From: JBIOJM01 sp044450785
GTDB lineage: Bacteria; Planctomycetota; Planctomycetia; Isosphaerales; Isosphaeraceae
Direction: 5' to 3'
DNA length: 30,439 nt
NCBI GenBank assembly: GCA_044450785.1
Contig: JBIOJM010000087.1
Location: forward strand, 1-30,439
Part shown: positions 1-7,154 of the stretch, piece by piece
Layout of the letters: the number at the start of each line of letters is the position of its first letter
How positions within the stretch are numbered: position 1 is the first letter of the stretch
Translations under genes and position numbers: made by a program
Notes under the pieces: model-generated
Seen by the model: only the letters and a program-made list of their open reading frames with translations
Databases searched by the model: none
What the model was told of the DNA's origin: nothing

Positions 1-281
1 GAATGCTACACCCGAATCGCCGCGGACATCAGGTCATCGCCGATCGATTGTACCGGCGCCTATTGAGCGTCAGGTTAATGACTTCACAGGGATCCCCCCC
101 GCGTGCCGGAAGCCAAACACCGGCGGCTAGCGCCGTGCCGCGCAGATATCATGCGGCCTCCGATTCCGCCAACCCACGCACATCGATCTTGCCGGTGACG
201 GCGGCGGAGCGTTCTCGTCAGCGGTACGGCGCTAGCCGCCGGTTTGCGTACCTGAAAATCAAGCGGAACCTATTAACCTGA
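1..281 (+). CDS. SGNH/GDSL-type hydrolase, C-terminal end only (partial)
   Basis: The reading frame enters from outside the window. Its first residues contain HPNRRGHQVIADRLYRRLL, which matches the last conserved block of SGNH/GDSL esterases and lipases, in which a catalytic His follows an Asp two or three residues earlier and the block ends in a helix. The Asp would lie upstream of base 1 and is not visible. From about base 61 the frame runs through an inverted-repeat element, so the last 70 or so residues (Ser-, Ala- and Arg-rich, no domain) are probably repeat-encoded and not native. The original stop may have been displaced when the element inserted. The frame closes with TGA at 279-281. 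The family call rests on about 20 residues, so it is moderate. Confidence 0.5.
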   Translation, partial: MLHPNRRGHQVIADRLYRRLLSVRLMTSQGSPPRAGSQTPAASAVPRRYHAASDSANPRTSILPVTAAERSRQRYGASRRFAYLKIKRNLLT

Positions 282-291
282 CGCTCAATAG
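60..291. repeat. Nested inverted-repeat element (MITE/REP-like)
   Basis: Outer arms at 60-79 and 272-291 are exact 20-base inverted copies. Inner arms at 119-136 and 226-243 are exact 18-base inverted copies with the core GGCGCTAGCCGCCGGT. The element has no coding capacity for a transposase. It starts inside the 3' end of the hydrolase frame. The same 16-base core recurs once more at 7010-7025, so the inner palindrome is a dispersed motif in this genome. Whether the outer arms are true mobile-element ends is inference; I saw no clear target-site duplication. Confidence 0.7.
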
Positions 292-510
292 CGGCGAAGA
301 GGACATCCCATCTCTGGGAGGACTCGAACGAGGAGACCCTTGCTATCGCGTCGAATTAACAGGCTTGCTTGGGCGAGCACCGTTCCCGACGATGGAATCG
401 TCTGCACGTCGCCGGCGGCGCCGGGATGGACTGGTGGTTGGGAGTATCGATTCGTCGTCATCCAATGAGTTCTGTATTCAGGGAGTCGATTGCGAAAGCG
501 ATCGTGCACG

Positions 511-1050
511 ATGTCTCGAGAGATGAACCTCACGGATCGTTGGGTGGGGAACTATTTCCTGCACGGACGTCCGTGGCCCGTCGCGGCGGACCTGGTCCAG
601 GCGGGCGAGCGCTTGACCGGATCGATGAGAGATGGCGTGACGGACAGGGAGTACTCCGTCACCGAGGTGGCACTCGAGGCGGGATTATCACCGGGCGTAG
701 ATGAGCAGATCGTTGATCGGCTGCGCCGGATGTTTCCCGATGCGCCCGCGACGCCGATCCGATATGTGACGCACCTTCCGCCCGATTCGGCCCTCGAGGG
801 CTGGGTCAAAGACCTCGAGGTCTACTTCCTCAAGGCCTATGAGGGGACTCATTACGGCGGTTACCAGATCGGAGACAAACTCGTCGGATTTCAGAAAGCG
901 GCGCATGTCGTCCACTATGGTGGCCGTGTCAGCTCGGATGGCGAGGAGATCGAGGGCAAGTGGTGGATTGAGGACACGCCCGGACATGGACCGCGGCGAG
1001 CCGAAGGCGCGTTTACGCTTCGACGCCAGGAAGGGGCTGAACTCTCTTAA
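511..1050 (+). CDS. Hypothetical protein, small beta-rich
   Basis: This is a 179-residue protein without a signal peptide or membrane segment. A WVGNYFLHGRPWP segment near the N-terminus and a C-terminal half of alternating hydrophobic residues with GKWWIEDT and a final GAFTLRR suggest a lipocalin- or avidin-like beta-barrel, where N- and C-terminal strands close the barrel. That fold is inference from strand pattern only, and I do not recognise the family. The start is uncertain: ATG at 511 or ATG at 523 (MNLTDRW) are both possible, neither with a good ribosome-binding site, and a TTG lies further up at 490. The region 282-510 upstream holds no convincing gene. The next gene, at 1297, is in the same direction but 246 bases away. 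Confidence 0.6.
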   Translation: MSREMNLTDRWVGNYFLHGRPWPVAADLVQAGERLTGSMRDGVTDREYSVTEVALEAGLSPGVDEQIVDRLRRMFPDAPATPIRYVTHLPPDSALEGWVKDLEVYFLKAYEGTHYGGYQIGDKLVGFQKAAHVVHYGGRVSSDGEEIEGKWWIEDTPGHGPRRAEGAFTLRRQEGAELS

Positions 1051-1296
1051 CGAGATTTTCCCTTCAGGCGGTGCGATCGGTACGCCTCGTCCGCGCCCAG
1101 ACGAACGGGCCAGTCTTATCCGGATTGGTCATTGCAGCCGGGGCACCGCGGCGCTACGATGACCTATGGCCGGGGCGATGGCCGAAACGACCGATGGGTT
1201 CGCGGTGGCAATCAGGCGGCGAATTCTCGCCTCGAACTGGGATTCCGATCGAGCCCCGACGCCAGCCCTTCATTTCGCGCCGCGTCTGGGGTCAGG

Positions 1297-2274
1297 ATGG
1301 AGAAGATCAAGGTCCTGCTCTTCGCCGCGAACCCGCGTGGGACATCGCCGCTCGATTTGCCTCGCGAGTTCCGCGAGATCGACGAGGAGGTAGGGCGGGG
1401 CCCATTCCGCGATGCGGTGGAGCTGATCCTGGTCCCCGGTACACGGCCCGTCGACCTGCTGCGCAAGCTCAACGAGAACCAGCCCCAGGTCGTCCATTTC
1501 AGCAGTCACGGCAGCCCGGACGAGATTATCCTCGAATCTGGGGAGGAAGAGGCCGAGGCTTCGGAACCGTGCGGTCCCAGCGTACGGTCGGCCGACGAAC
1601 GGGACATGAAGAAGGTCGGGCCGGATGAGGTCGCGAGCGAGGGCTTCGGCCATGGCCAGGCTCAAGTGGTCAGCAAGTCGGCTCTTGTGAATGTGCTGCG
1701 TTCCTGCAACGAGGGAAACCTCCGGCTGGTGGTGCTGAATGCCTGCGCCACCCGCCCACAGGCCGAGGCGCTGACCGAGGTCGTGGACTGTGTCGTCAGC
1801 ATGAATCGGACCATCACCGACCGGGCGGCGATCAAGTTCGCGGCCTCGTTTTACGGGGCGCTGGCCTTTGGCCGGTCGGTGCGGAAGGCGTTTCTGCAAG
1901 GAGTGGCGCGGTTGAGTGCAGAGGGGATCGCCGAGACCGAGACGCCGGAGCTGCTGGTGCGTGCGGGTGTCGACGCTTCCCAGGTCGTGCTGGTGGGCTC
2001 GGCGACGAGCAAGGTTTCGGCACCGGCCGCCGAGGCCCCGGTTCATCGTGCCGTTTCCGCGGAACGGCGAGTTCGTGGGGCGGGACGGGGACCTGACGCG
2101 GCTCCATGCCAGCCTGTCGGGGCCGGGTTCGGGTCCGGTCGGCATCCGACCGGCGGGCCTGACCGGCATGGGCGGCATCGGCAAGACCCAGCTTGCCGTG
2201 GAGTATGTCTACCGTCACGAGGACGACTACCCAGATGGCGTCTTCTGGATCGACGCGGCCGGGCCTCTGGTTGA
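1297..2274 (+). CDS. CHAT-domain (caspase-like) N-terminal half of a frameshifted CHAT-NB-ARC-WD40 protein
   Basis: The start is ATG 1297 (MEKIKVLLFAANP), preceded by GGGG at 1288-1291. Residues 1-235 form a CHAT peptidase domain of the clan CD, caspase-like type. The His motif is VVHFSSHGS (His71) and the Cys motif is LRLVVLNACATRPQAEAL (Cys150), followed by ITDRAAIKFAASFYGALAFGRSV, typical of the conserved region after the catalytic Cys. Homology to the family ends at about residue 248 (base about 2041). The rest of this frame to the stop at 2274 is low-complexity out-of-frame sequence, while the NB-ARC domain continues in the +1 frame. I read the original gene as 1297-4231, about 975 residues. 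It is either a pseudogene, a sequencing error in the CCCC run near 2037, or (less likely) a frameshifted product. The catalytic dyad is intact. Confidence 0.8.
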   Translation: MEKIKVLLFAANPRGTSPLDLPREFREIDEEVGRGPFRDAVELILVPGTRPVDLLRKLNENQPQVVHFSSHGSPDEIILESGEEEAEASEPCGPSVRSADERDMKKVGPDEVASEGFGHGQAQVVSKSALVNVLRSCNEGNLRLVVLNACATRPQAEALTEVVDCVVSMNRTITDRAAIKFAASFYGALAFGRSVRKAFLQGVARLSAEGIAETETPELLVRAGVDASQVVLVGSATSKVSAPAAEAPVHRAVSAERRVRGAGRGPDAAPCQPVGAGFGSGRHPTGGPDRHGRHRQDPACRGVCLPSRGRLPRWRLLDRRGRASG

Positions 2275-4231
2275 AGGGTTTGCCCGGCTTGCGACGGATC
2301 ATCGCTTGAGGTGGGCCGAGAATGACCAGCCTCGCGACGAGCAGGTACGGGCGGCGTTCAAGGCATTGAACTGCCGGCCGCATGCACTGCTGGTGCTCGA
2401 CAATCTGCCCGACCCCGGCGCGATCGCCCTCCACCTGTTGCCTGACTGCGTCCCGGAGGATCTCCGCTGCCGGCTGCTGTTCACGACGCGGCGGCACGAT
2501 CTGGGCCGGTTCGTGGGGGTGGAGGTCACGATCCTGCCCGAGGAGCCGGCGTTGCGGCTCCTGCTCCGGCACCCGTCGCGATGCGCGGCCCTGGCTCCTT
2601 CCCATGCCGATCACGAGCACGCCCGCGCGATCACCCGGATGCTGGGCCGGCTTCCGCTGGCGCTGGAACTGGCCGGCGCGTACCTTGGCAAGTTCAGCGG
2701 CGACGTATCTCTGGAGGGCTATCGCGAGGGGTTGAAGTCCGACGGGGTGCTGGCGACCCTCGACGCCGACGCCGCGGAGCTGACCGACGCCGACTTGCGG
2801 CGGGTGCACGACCCGGCGGTGGCGGCCACGATCGGCGAGCAGTGGGCGTCGTTACGGGACGAGTCGGCCCGGCTGCTGCTCCGCGTCGCGAGCCTTTTTT
2901 CGGAATCAACCGCGGTGCCGATCGCGCGGCTCGGCCTGCTGGCCGGCCTCACCGACGAGGCGAGACCGGGTCGGCGCTCGCCACTGCGCCGTGCCGCGCA
3001 GCGCCTGGATGACGCTTGCCTGGTCGAGCGACTGGAGGCCGACCAGGTCCGGCTGCACCCCTTGATCCGTGAGTTCGCCGCCGGTCGAACACCGACTAAC
3101 CAAATGGAAGAGTTCCGTCGAGAGTGCCTGGAGCGGGTGGCCACGGCACTGGAGCATTTTCCCACGCTCGAGGCGCTGTACCTCGAGCGTGGCGTGGACT
3201 GCCTCCAGGAAGACCTGATCGCGTTCCTCGGGCTGTGTCCCCCATCGGGTTCGGATCTCGCAGCCCGACTCCAGATGGTGCTACGGCTCATGCATCGGGA
3301 GGCCCACAACCTTCGTGGTGGTGATGCGAGAATCAACCCGACGTTTTTTGCTCAGCAGGTCCGGAACCGTGCCGTCCTGTTGAGCATCGCCCCGCTTCGC
3401 AGCAGCGCTGAGCAACGACTCGCCGCGCTCGCCCTACCGCACTTCGCACTGCAATGGACGGCCAGCCGCGAATCACCGGATCTGGTCCGAACGCTCACCG
3501 GGCACGGGGATTGGGTCTGCGCGGCGGCGGTGTGCCCCGACGGACGCCACGCCTTGTCCGGCTCCGAAGACCGCGCGCTCAGGTTCTGGGACCTACAAAC
3601 CGGCCAGCTTCTCCAGACATTCGCAGGCCACGAGGACGGCGTGAGCGCGGTGGTGGTGAGCCCCGACGGCCGCCACGTCCTCTCCGGCTCGCGCGACAAC
3701 ACACTCAGGCTCTGGGACCTGGCAACCGGCCAGATCGTTCGGACATACGCGGGGCACGAGCATGGGGTGAGCGCGGTGGCTGTGAGCCCCGATGGCCGCT
3801 ACGCTCTCTCCGGCTCTGATGACCGCACCGTCAAATTCTGGGATCTTGTCACCAGCCGGTCTCCGCCGATTTCCATGGGACACAAAGACCGTGTGAGCGC
3901 CGTGGCGGTGACCCCCGATGACAGCCACGCTCTTTCCGGATCTGCTGACCGCACGCTGAGGTTCTGGGACTTGCAAACCGGCCAGCTCCTGCATTCCTTC
4001 ACCGAGCCTGGCGGCCCGGTGAGTGCGGTGGTGATATGCCCCGACGCCCGCCATGCCCTGTCGGGCTCCGACGACCGCATCCTCAGGCTCTGGGACATCG
4101 AGGACCGAGTTTGCCGAGCCACGGTACCGATGGAGAGCTCGCCGTTGGCGATTGCCGTGGCGCCTGACGGCCAAACCGTCGTGGTCGGAGATCGAGTGGG
4201 CAACGTCCATCACTTCCAGATCCATGTTTGA
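1916..4231 (+). CDS. NB-ARC (STAND NTPase) - WD40 C-terminal part of the same CHAT protein
   Basis: Family-like sequence starts at about base 2042 (FIVPFPRNGEFVGRD), in the +1 frame relative to the CHAT half. A start at GTG 1916 would lie inside the CHAT domain and add about 40 non-native residues. Seen in order: Walker A GMGGIGKT (2165-2188), Walker B LLVLDN, the sensor-like LLFTTR, the GLPLAL-type GRLPLALELA, a winged-helix-like region ending HPLIREFA, a helical linker, and six WD40 repeats (about 3490-4228) with GH...SPDGRHALSGS.D..LRFWDL patterns. In STAND proteins the repeat domain senses a ligand, the NTPase oligomerises, and the N-terminal effector (here CHAT) is activated. A role in signal-triggered proteolysis or phage-induced cell death is inference. 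The stop is 27 bases from the convergent CHAT remnant. Confidence 0.85.
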   Translation: MQRGSPRPRRRSCWCVRVSTLPRSCWWARRRARFRHRPPRPRFIVPFPRNGEFVGRDGDLTRLHASLSGPGSGPVGIRPAGLTGMGGIGKTQLAVEYVYRHEDDYPDGVFWIDAAGPLVEGFARLATDHRLRWAENDQPRDEQVRAAFKALNCRPHALLVLDNLPDPGAIALHLLPDCVPEDLRCRLLFTTRRHDLGRFVGVEVTILPEEPALRLLLRHPSRCAALAPSHADHEHARAITRMLGRLPLALELAGAYLGKFSGDVSLEGYREGLKSDGVLATLDADAAELTDADLRRVHDPAVAATIGEQWASLRDESARLLLRVASLFSESTAVPIARLGLLAGLTDEARPGRRSPLRRAAQRLDDACLVERLEADQVRLHPLIREFAAGRTPTNQMEEFRRECLERVATALEHFPTLEALYLERGVDCLQEDLIAFLGLCPPSGSDLAARLQMVLRLMHREAHNLRGGDARINPTFFAQQVRNRAVLLSIAPLRSSAEQRLAALALPHFALQWTASRESPDLVRTLTGHGDWVCAAAVCPDGRHALSGSEDRALRFWDLQTGQLLQTFAGHEDGVSAVVVSPDGRHVLSGSRDNTLRLWDLATGQIVRTYAGHEHGVSAVAVSPDGRYALSGSDDRTVKFWDLVTSRSPPISMGHKDRVSAVAVTPDDSHALSGSADRTLRFWDLQTGQLLHSFTEPGGPVSAVVICPDARHALSGSDDRILRLWDIEDRVCRATVPMESSPLAIAVAPDGQTVVVGDRVGNVHHFQIHV

Positions 4232-4257
4232 GCGTCTCGAAGTTCAAGCCCGATCGG

Positions 4258-4989
4258 TTAGTTTGTGGCGACAACCGAGCGATCTTCTTTCGACCCAGCC
4301 GCGCCCATGGGCGAAGGATCCCCCTGGCAGATGAAGGCACCCCAGTAGAACGGGTCGGGGTATTTGGCCTTCATCGCGAGCTGGGCCTCGCGCAGCGCGT
4401 CGGCACGGCCACGGCCGGCGAGGAGGCGGCGGTAGAAGTCGTCCATCAGCTCTCGGGTCTGTTCGTCCGGCACCTTCCACAGGCTCATTATGAGAGTCTT
4501 GGCACCGGCCAGCACAAACGCCCGGCGGAGGCCAAAGACCCCCTCGCCGACGTGGACCTGTCCCAGCCCGGTCTCGCAGGCCGACAGCACCACGAGCTCG
4601 GTGGCCACGAGGTCCAGGCCGGTGACGTCCTCGGCGGTCAAGAGGCCGTCCTCGGCCTCCTCGGGCCGGTTGCCGGCCTTGAGCCAGGTGTTGGCGCCGG
4701 CCAGCGCCAACCCCGAGCGGAGCATGGGGTTTTCCATCATCGGTCCTGAGAGGCGGGCCAGGCCGTCCTTCGCGCCAGAGAACTCGCCGAACTCGAAGCC
4801 GAGGCCCCGGCCTTCGCGATTGAGGTCGTGCTCCTGGTCGGGCAGGAAGAAGCCGTGGGTGGCCAGGTGGAGGATTCGCGGCGAGCGGAAGAAATGCCTG
4901 GCCGCCGGTGCCGGTGTCTCGCCGGAGATCGGTCTCCCAACGTGACAGCCGCTGGATGGGTCTTCGTCTGAGAATCGCCCGGCGCCGCC
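4258..4989 (-). pseudogene. CHAT-domain protein remnant (C-terminal part of a TPR-CHAT type protein)
   Basis: On the minus strand an open frame from about 4989 to the stop at 4258 encodes an almost complete CHAT domain: the His motif RILHLATHGFF, then MLRSGLALAGAN, the Cys motif LVVLSACETGLG, GVFGLRRAFVLAGAKTLI, SLWKVPDE and a final YPDPFYWGAFICQGDP. These are diagnostic of the large TPR-CHAT class. The frame is closed upstream by TAG at 4990-4992 and has no ATG before 4738-4740, which lies after the His motif. The several hundred residues of TPR repeats that normally precede CHAT are missing. I therefore call it a 5'-truncated remnant. If translation started at 4740, the product would have the Cys but no His. 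It is tail-to-tail with the CHAT-NB-ARC gene, but the two CHAT domains belong to different subclasses, so this is not a simple duplication. Confidence 0.75.
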
Positions 4990-5124
4990 CTATCACTCTA
5001 CAGGGCAAGGACGGGTGAGATCCAGAAGTTTGGTTCGCGCCCCCCCAAACCGTTCGCCGGCCGGGGCCGCGCGGGCGATGGCCAGGTCTGCCGGCCCCGG
5101 GAATCGACCCAAGGAGAGACTCTC

Positions 5125-5526
5125 ATGAGAATCGCTCACATTACTACTGATGAAGTCAACCAGGCCCTGGCCGTACAGGTAGCCAGGCCGCTCGGTGTCA
5201 TCGTGACCCCGCTCGGTCCCGAGGCGATATCGACACCCGTTTCGTTCGACGCGGTCCTCTACGATCTCGACCGTGTGCCGCCGGACCGGCGACAGACCCT
5301 TGTGGATCAGATTCGCTCGGATACGACTGCCCTCCCGATGGCCGTCTACGGCTACTGCCTCTCGGAGGAGCAGGCCGGTAGGCTCCGTTTTCGTGGCGTC
5401 GCGGTCGCGCAGCGCCTTCATGCCGCGCTGATCCGCACCCTCGCGAAGGCGGTGCGTCAAAACCTGGCCGCCGTCCCACCCGACGACGCGATGACGGAGT
5501 TAACCTGGATCAACGTCAACGCGTGA
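5125..5526 (+). CDS. Small receiver-like (REC-like) protein
   Basis: ATG 5125 has a good Shine-Dalgarno (AAGGAGAG at 5111-5118). The 133 residues alternate strands and helices like a response-regulator receiver: strand 1 MRIAHITTD, strand 2 GVIVTPL, strand 3 FDAVLYDLD, strand 4 MAVYGYCL, strand 5 GVAVAQRL, and a last helix ALIRTLAKAV. Asp47 in LYDLD sits where the phospho-acceptor Asp is expected, and Asp9-Glu10 could supply the acidic pocket. The Thr/Ser after strand 4 and the Lys-Pro after strand 5 are not evident, so phosphorylation is doubtful and this may be a pseudo-receiver. No kinase or output domain is adjacent. A heptanucleotide repeat begins about 60 bases after the stop. The fold call is inference from pattern, with no clear family name. 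Confidence 0.65.
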   Translation: MRIAHITTDEVNQALAVQVARPLGVIVTPLGPEAISTPVSFDAVLYDLDRVPPDRRQTLVDQIRSDTTALPMAVYGYCLSEEQAGRLRFRGVAVAQRLHAALIRTLAKAVRQNLAAVPPDDAMTELTWINVNA

Positions 5527-5586
5527 TCCGCGCTCGGCCGCAACCGCTTGCCGCGACGGAGAGTGGTGGCGGGTGGTGGGTGGTCA

Positions 5587-5625
5587 GCGGGCAGCGGGCA
5601 GCGGGCAGCGGGCAGCGGGCAGCGG
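5587..5625. repeat. Heptanucleotide tandem repeat (GCGGGCA)n
   Basis: Five exact copies of GCGGGCA (5587-5621) plus a partial sixth lie between the receiver-like gene and the isomerase gene. G-rich degenerate units (GTGGTGGCGGGTGGTGGGTGG) precede it and a GTTCAGTGGTCAGGG stretch follows it. It is one of four period-7 arrays in this window. Confidence 0.85.
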
Positions 5626-5879
5626 TCGGTGTTCAGTGGTCAGGGAAGAGATCGGGGGACGGAGCCCCCTCGTACAAACACGCACGCGCCGTGCGGTGAA
5701 TGTGCGGAGGAGGACTCTACCGTCTTGTCTTCGGGGCCTTCGTCAAGTACCTGGTGCGACATGTTCCCTTCTTGTACGCTGGCTTCCAGCTCGCTGTCGG
5801 ATCGTTCTGGAAAAACGTCTGCGGATACCGTCAAGACCGACTCATCCACCATTCGGGAATACCCCCTGGGGAGCGAACC

Positions 5880-6767
5880 ATGAAAGCGATCGAGCGAAGA
5901 ACCTTCCTCCGCGCGACGGGCGCGACCTTGACGGCGGCTGCGGTGGCGGCCCGGACGGGCGCGCCGGCCGCGAGCCAGACACCCAAGAACCCCTGGAAGA
6001 AGGCGTTCATGCTCGGTGGACTGACCAAGGGGTCGCCCCTGGCCAGCTTCCGGCTCCTGAAAGACGCGGGATTCGAGGGGGTCGAGCTGATCAGTCCCAA
6101 CCAGCTCGACCTGCACGAAGTCCTGAACGCGCGCGATCAGACCGGCCTGATCATCCACGGAGTGAGTGGCTCACGGCATTGGCAAGACACGCTGTCCGAT
6201 CCCGACCCCCAGGTCGTCGCACGCGGCATTGCCGCCATCCGTCAGGAATTCGCCGACTGCAAGGCCTACGGCGGTACCACGGTCCTGGTCGTGCCGGCGG
6301 TCGTCAACAAGAAGGTCAGCTACCGCGACGCTTACAAACGGTCGCGAGAGAACATCCGCACGCTCATCCCCGACGCCGAGTCGCACGGCATCAAGATCGC
6401 CATCGAAGAGGTCTGGAACAAGTTCCTGCTAAGCCCGGTCGAGTTTGCCCGCTATATCGACGAGTTCGAGAGCCCGTGGGTCGGTGCTTACTTCGACGTG
6501 GGCAACGTCGTCGAGTACGGCTACCCCGAGGAATGGATCCGCGAGCTGGGCAAGCGGATCCTCAAGGTCCACATCAAGGAATACGCGAAGGATAAGCGGT
6601 TCAACTACCGCCTGGGCGAGGGGCGAGAAATCGACTGGGGAGCGGTCCGCGGCGCGTTGAGCGAGGCCGGCTACACGGGCTGGGTCAGCGCGGAAGTCCC
6701 CTATGGCGGCCTGGAAGCCATGAAAGATGTCGTACGGCGGATGACCGAGCTGCTGCAACTGGCATAG
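5880..6767 (+). CDS. Tat-exported sugar phosphate isomerase/epimerase-like protein (xylose isomerase-like TIM barrel)
   Basis: ATG 5880 follows GGGGAGCG and opens a 295-residue protein. Residues 6-30 form a twin-arginine signal (ERRTFLRATG followed by an Ala-rich stretch), so the protein is probably exported folded. The rest is an AP endonuclease 2 / xylose isomerase-like barrel: DAGFEGVELIS, IIHGVSG, YGGTTVLVVPAVVN, GIKIAIEEVWNKF with Glu, GAYFDVGNVVEYG with the metal-binding Asp, KVHIKEYAKDKR with His, and GWVSAEVPYGG with the last metal-ligand Glu. The metal-site residues of the family look intact. Secreted proteins of this family are abundant in planctomycetes and are often linked to sugar catabolism; the substrate cannot be read from sequence. 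It stands alone: no partner gene within 300 bases on either side. An upstream in-frame extension to 5700 was rejected because it would place the Tat motif internally. Confidence 0.9.
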   Translation: MKAIERRTFLRATGATLTAAAVAARTGAPAASQTPKNPWKKAFMLGGLTKGSPLASFRLLKDAGFEGVELISPNQLDLHEVLNARDQTGLIIHGVSGSRHWQDTLSDPDPQVVARGIAAIRQEFADCKAYGGTTVLVVPAVVNKKVSYRDAYKRSRENIRTLIPDAESHGIKIAIEEVWNKFLLSPVEFARYIDEFESPWVGAYFDVGNVVEYGYPEEWIRELGKRILKVHIKEYAKDKRFNYRLGEGREIDWGAVRGALSEAGYTGWVSAEVPYGGLEAMKDVVRRMTELLQLA

Positions 6768-7154
6768 GACGCGCTGAAGACCCACCTTGATCGTTGGAGG
6801 GAGCAGAGCTCATCCGCCTGGTCAAGACGATCCGGCAACGGTTCCCGGTGAGGGACGACGTCGACGATGCCGAGCCGCTTCCCGTCCTCGGATGAAAAGG
6901 TGCTGAAAAAAACGTGCCATCACGTGGAGTGGAGTGCGGGTCGGAGACACCGGTGGCTCACATGACCCCCCTCCGCGCGCGTGCGCGTCGCAGAATCTGA
7001 GAGCGGAGTGGCGCTAGCCGCCGGTGAACCCACCCCCTCGCGCGCGTGCCGGTCGGAGAATTGACGAGGAATGTCGATTTTTTTGCATTTGGCCGGGCCG
7101 TCTTCGGGCATAATGAGTAGAGGCGAGCGGTTTCCACGGAGGTCGCGTGAGGCG
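6768..7154. other. Intergenic region with a small coding-like remnant and duplicated GC-rich block
   Basis: No complete gene. Bases 6794-6895 can be read as 33 codons (ending VDDAEPLPVLG, then TGA) with protein-like composition; this may be the tail of a lost gene, but it is short. Bases 6963-6992 and 7030-7064 are an imperfect direct duplication of a pyrimidine-rich stretch followed by CGCGCGCGTG and AGAATTGA/AGAATCTGA. The stretch 7113-7154 could be an N-terminal extension of the sigma-factor gene. Confidence 0.4.
6948..7026. repeat. Imperfect inverted repeat with the dispersed GGCGCTAGCCGCCGGT motif
   Basis: The left arm CACCGGTGGCT (6948-6958) pairs with AGCCGCCGGTG (7016-7026) at 10 of 11 positions. 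The right arm overlaps the 16-base motif 7010-7025, identical to the inner palindrome arms at 119-136 and 226-243. Confidence 0.6.

Noticed and set aside
285..533. Minus-strand 82-codon frame between the inverted repeat and the first hypothetical gene
   Set aside because: No ribosome-binding site, no domain, and it overlaps the better-supported plus-strand gene.
2033..2045. Programmed +1 frameshift in the CHAT-NB-ARC gene
   Set aside because: Only a short C-run is present, without a downstream stop or recognisable stimulator; a simple insertion or deletion is more likely.
6794..6895. 33-codon frame ending VDDAEPLPVLG
   Set aside because: Protein-like but too short and without a plausible start or neighbour; noted only as a possible gene remnant.
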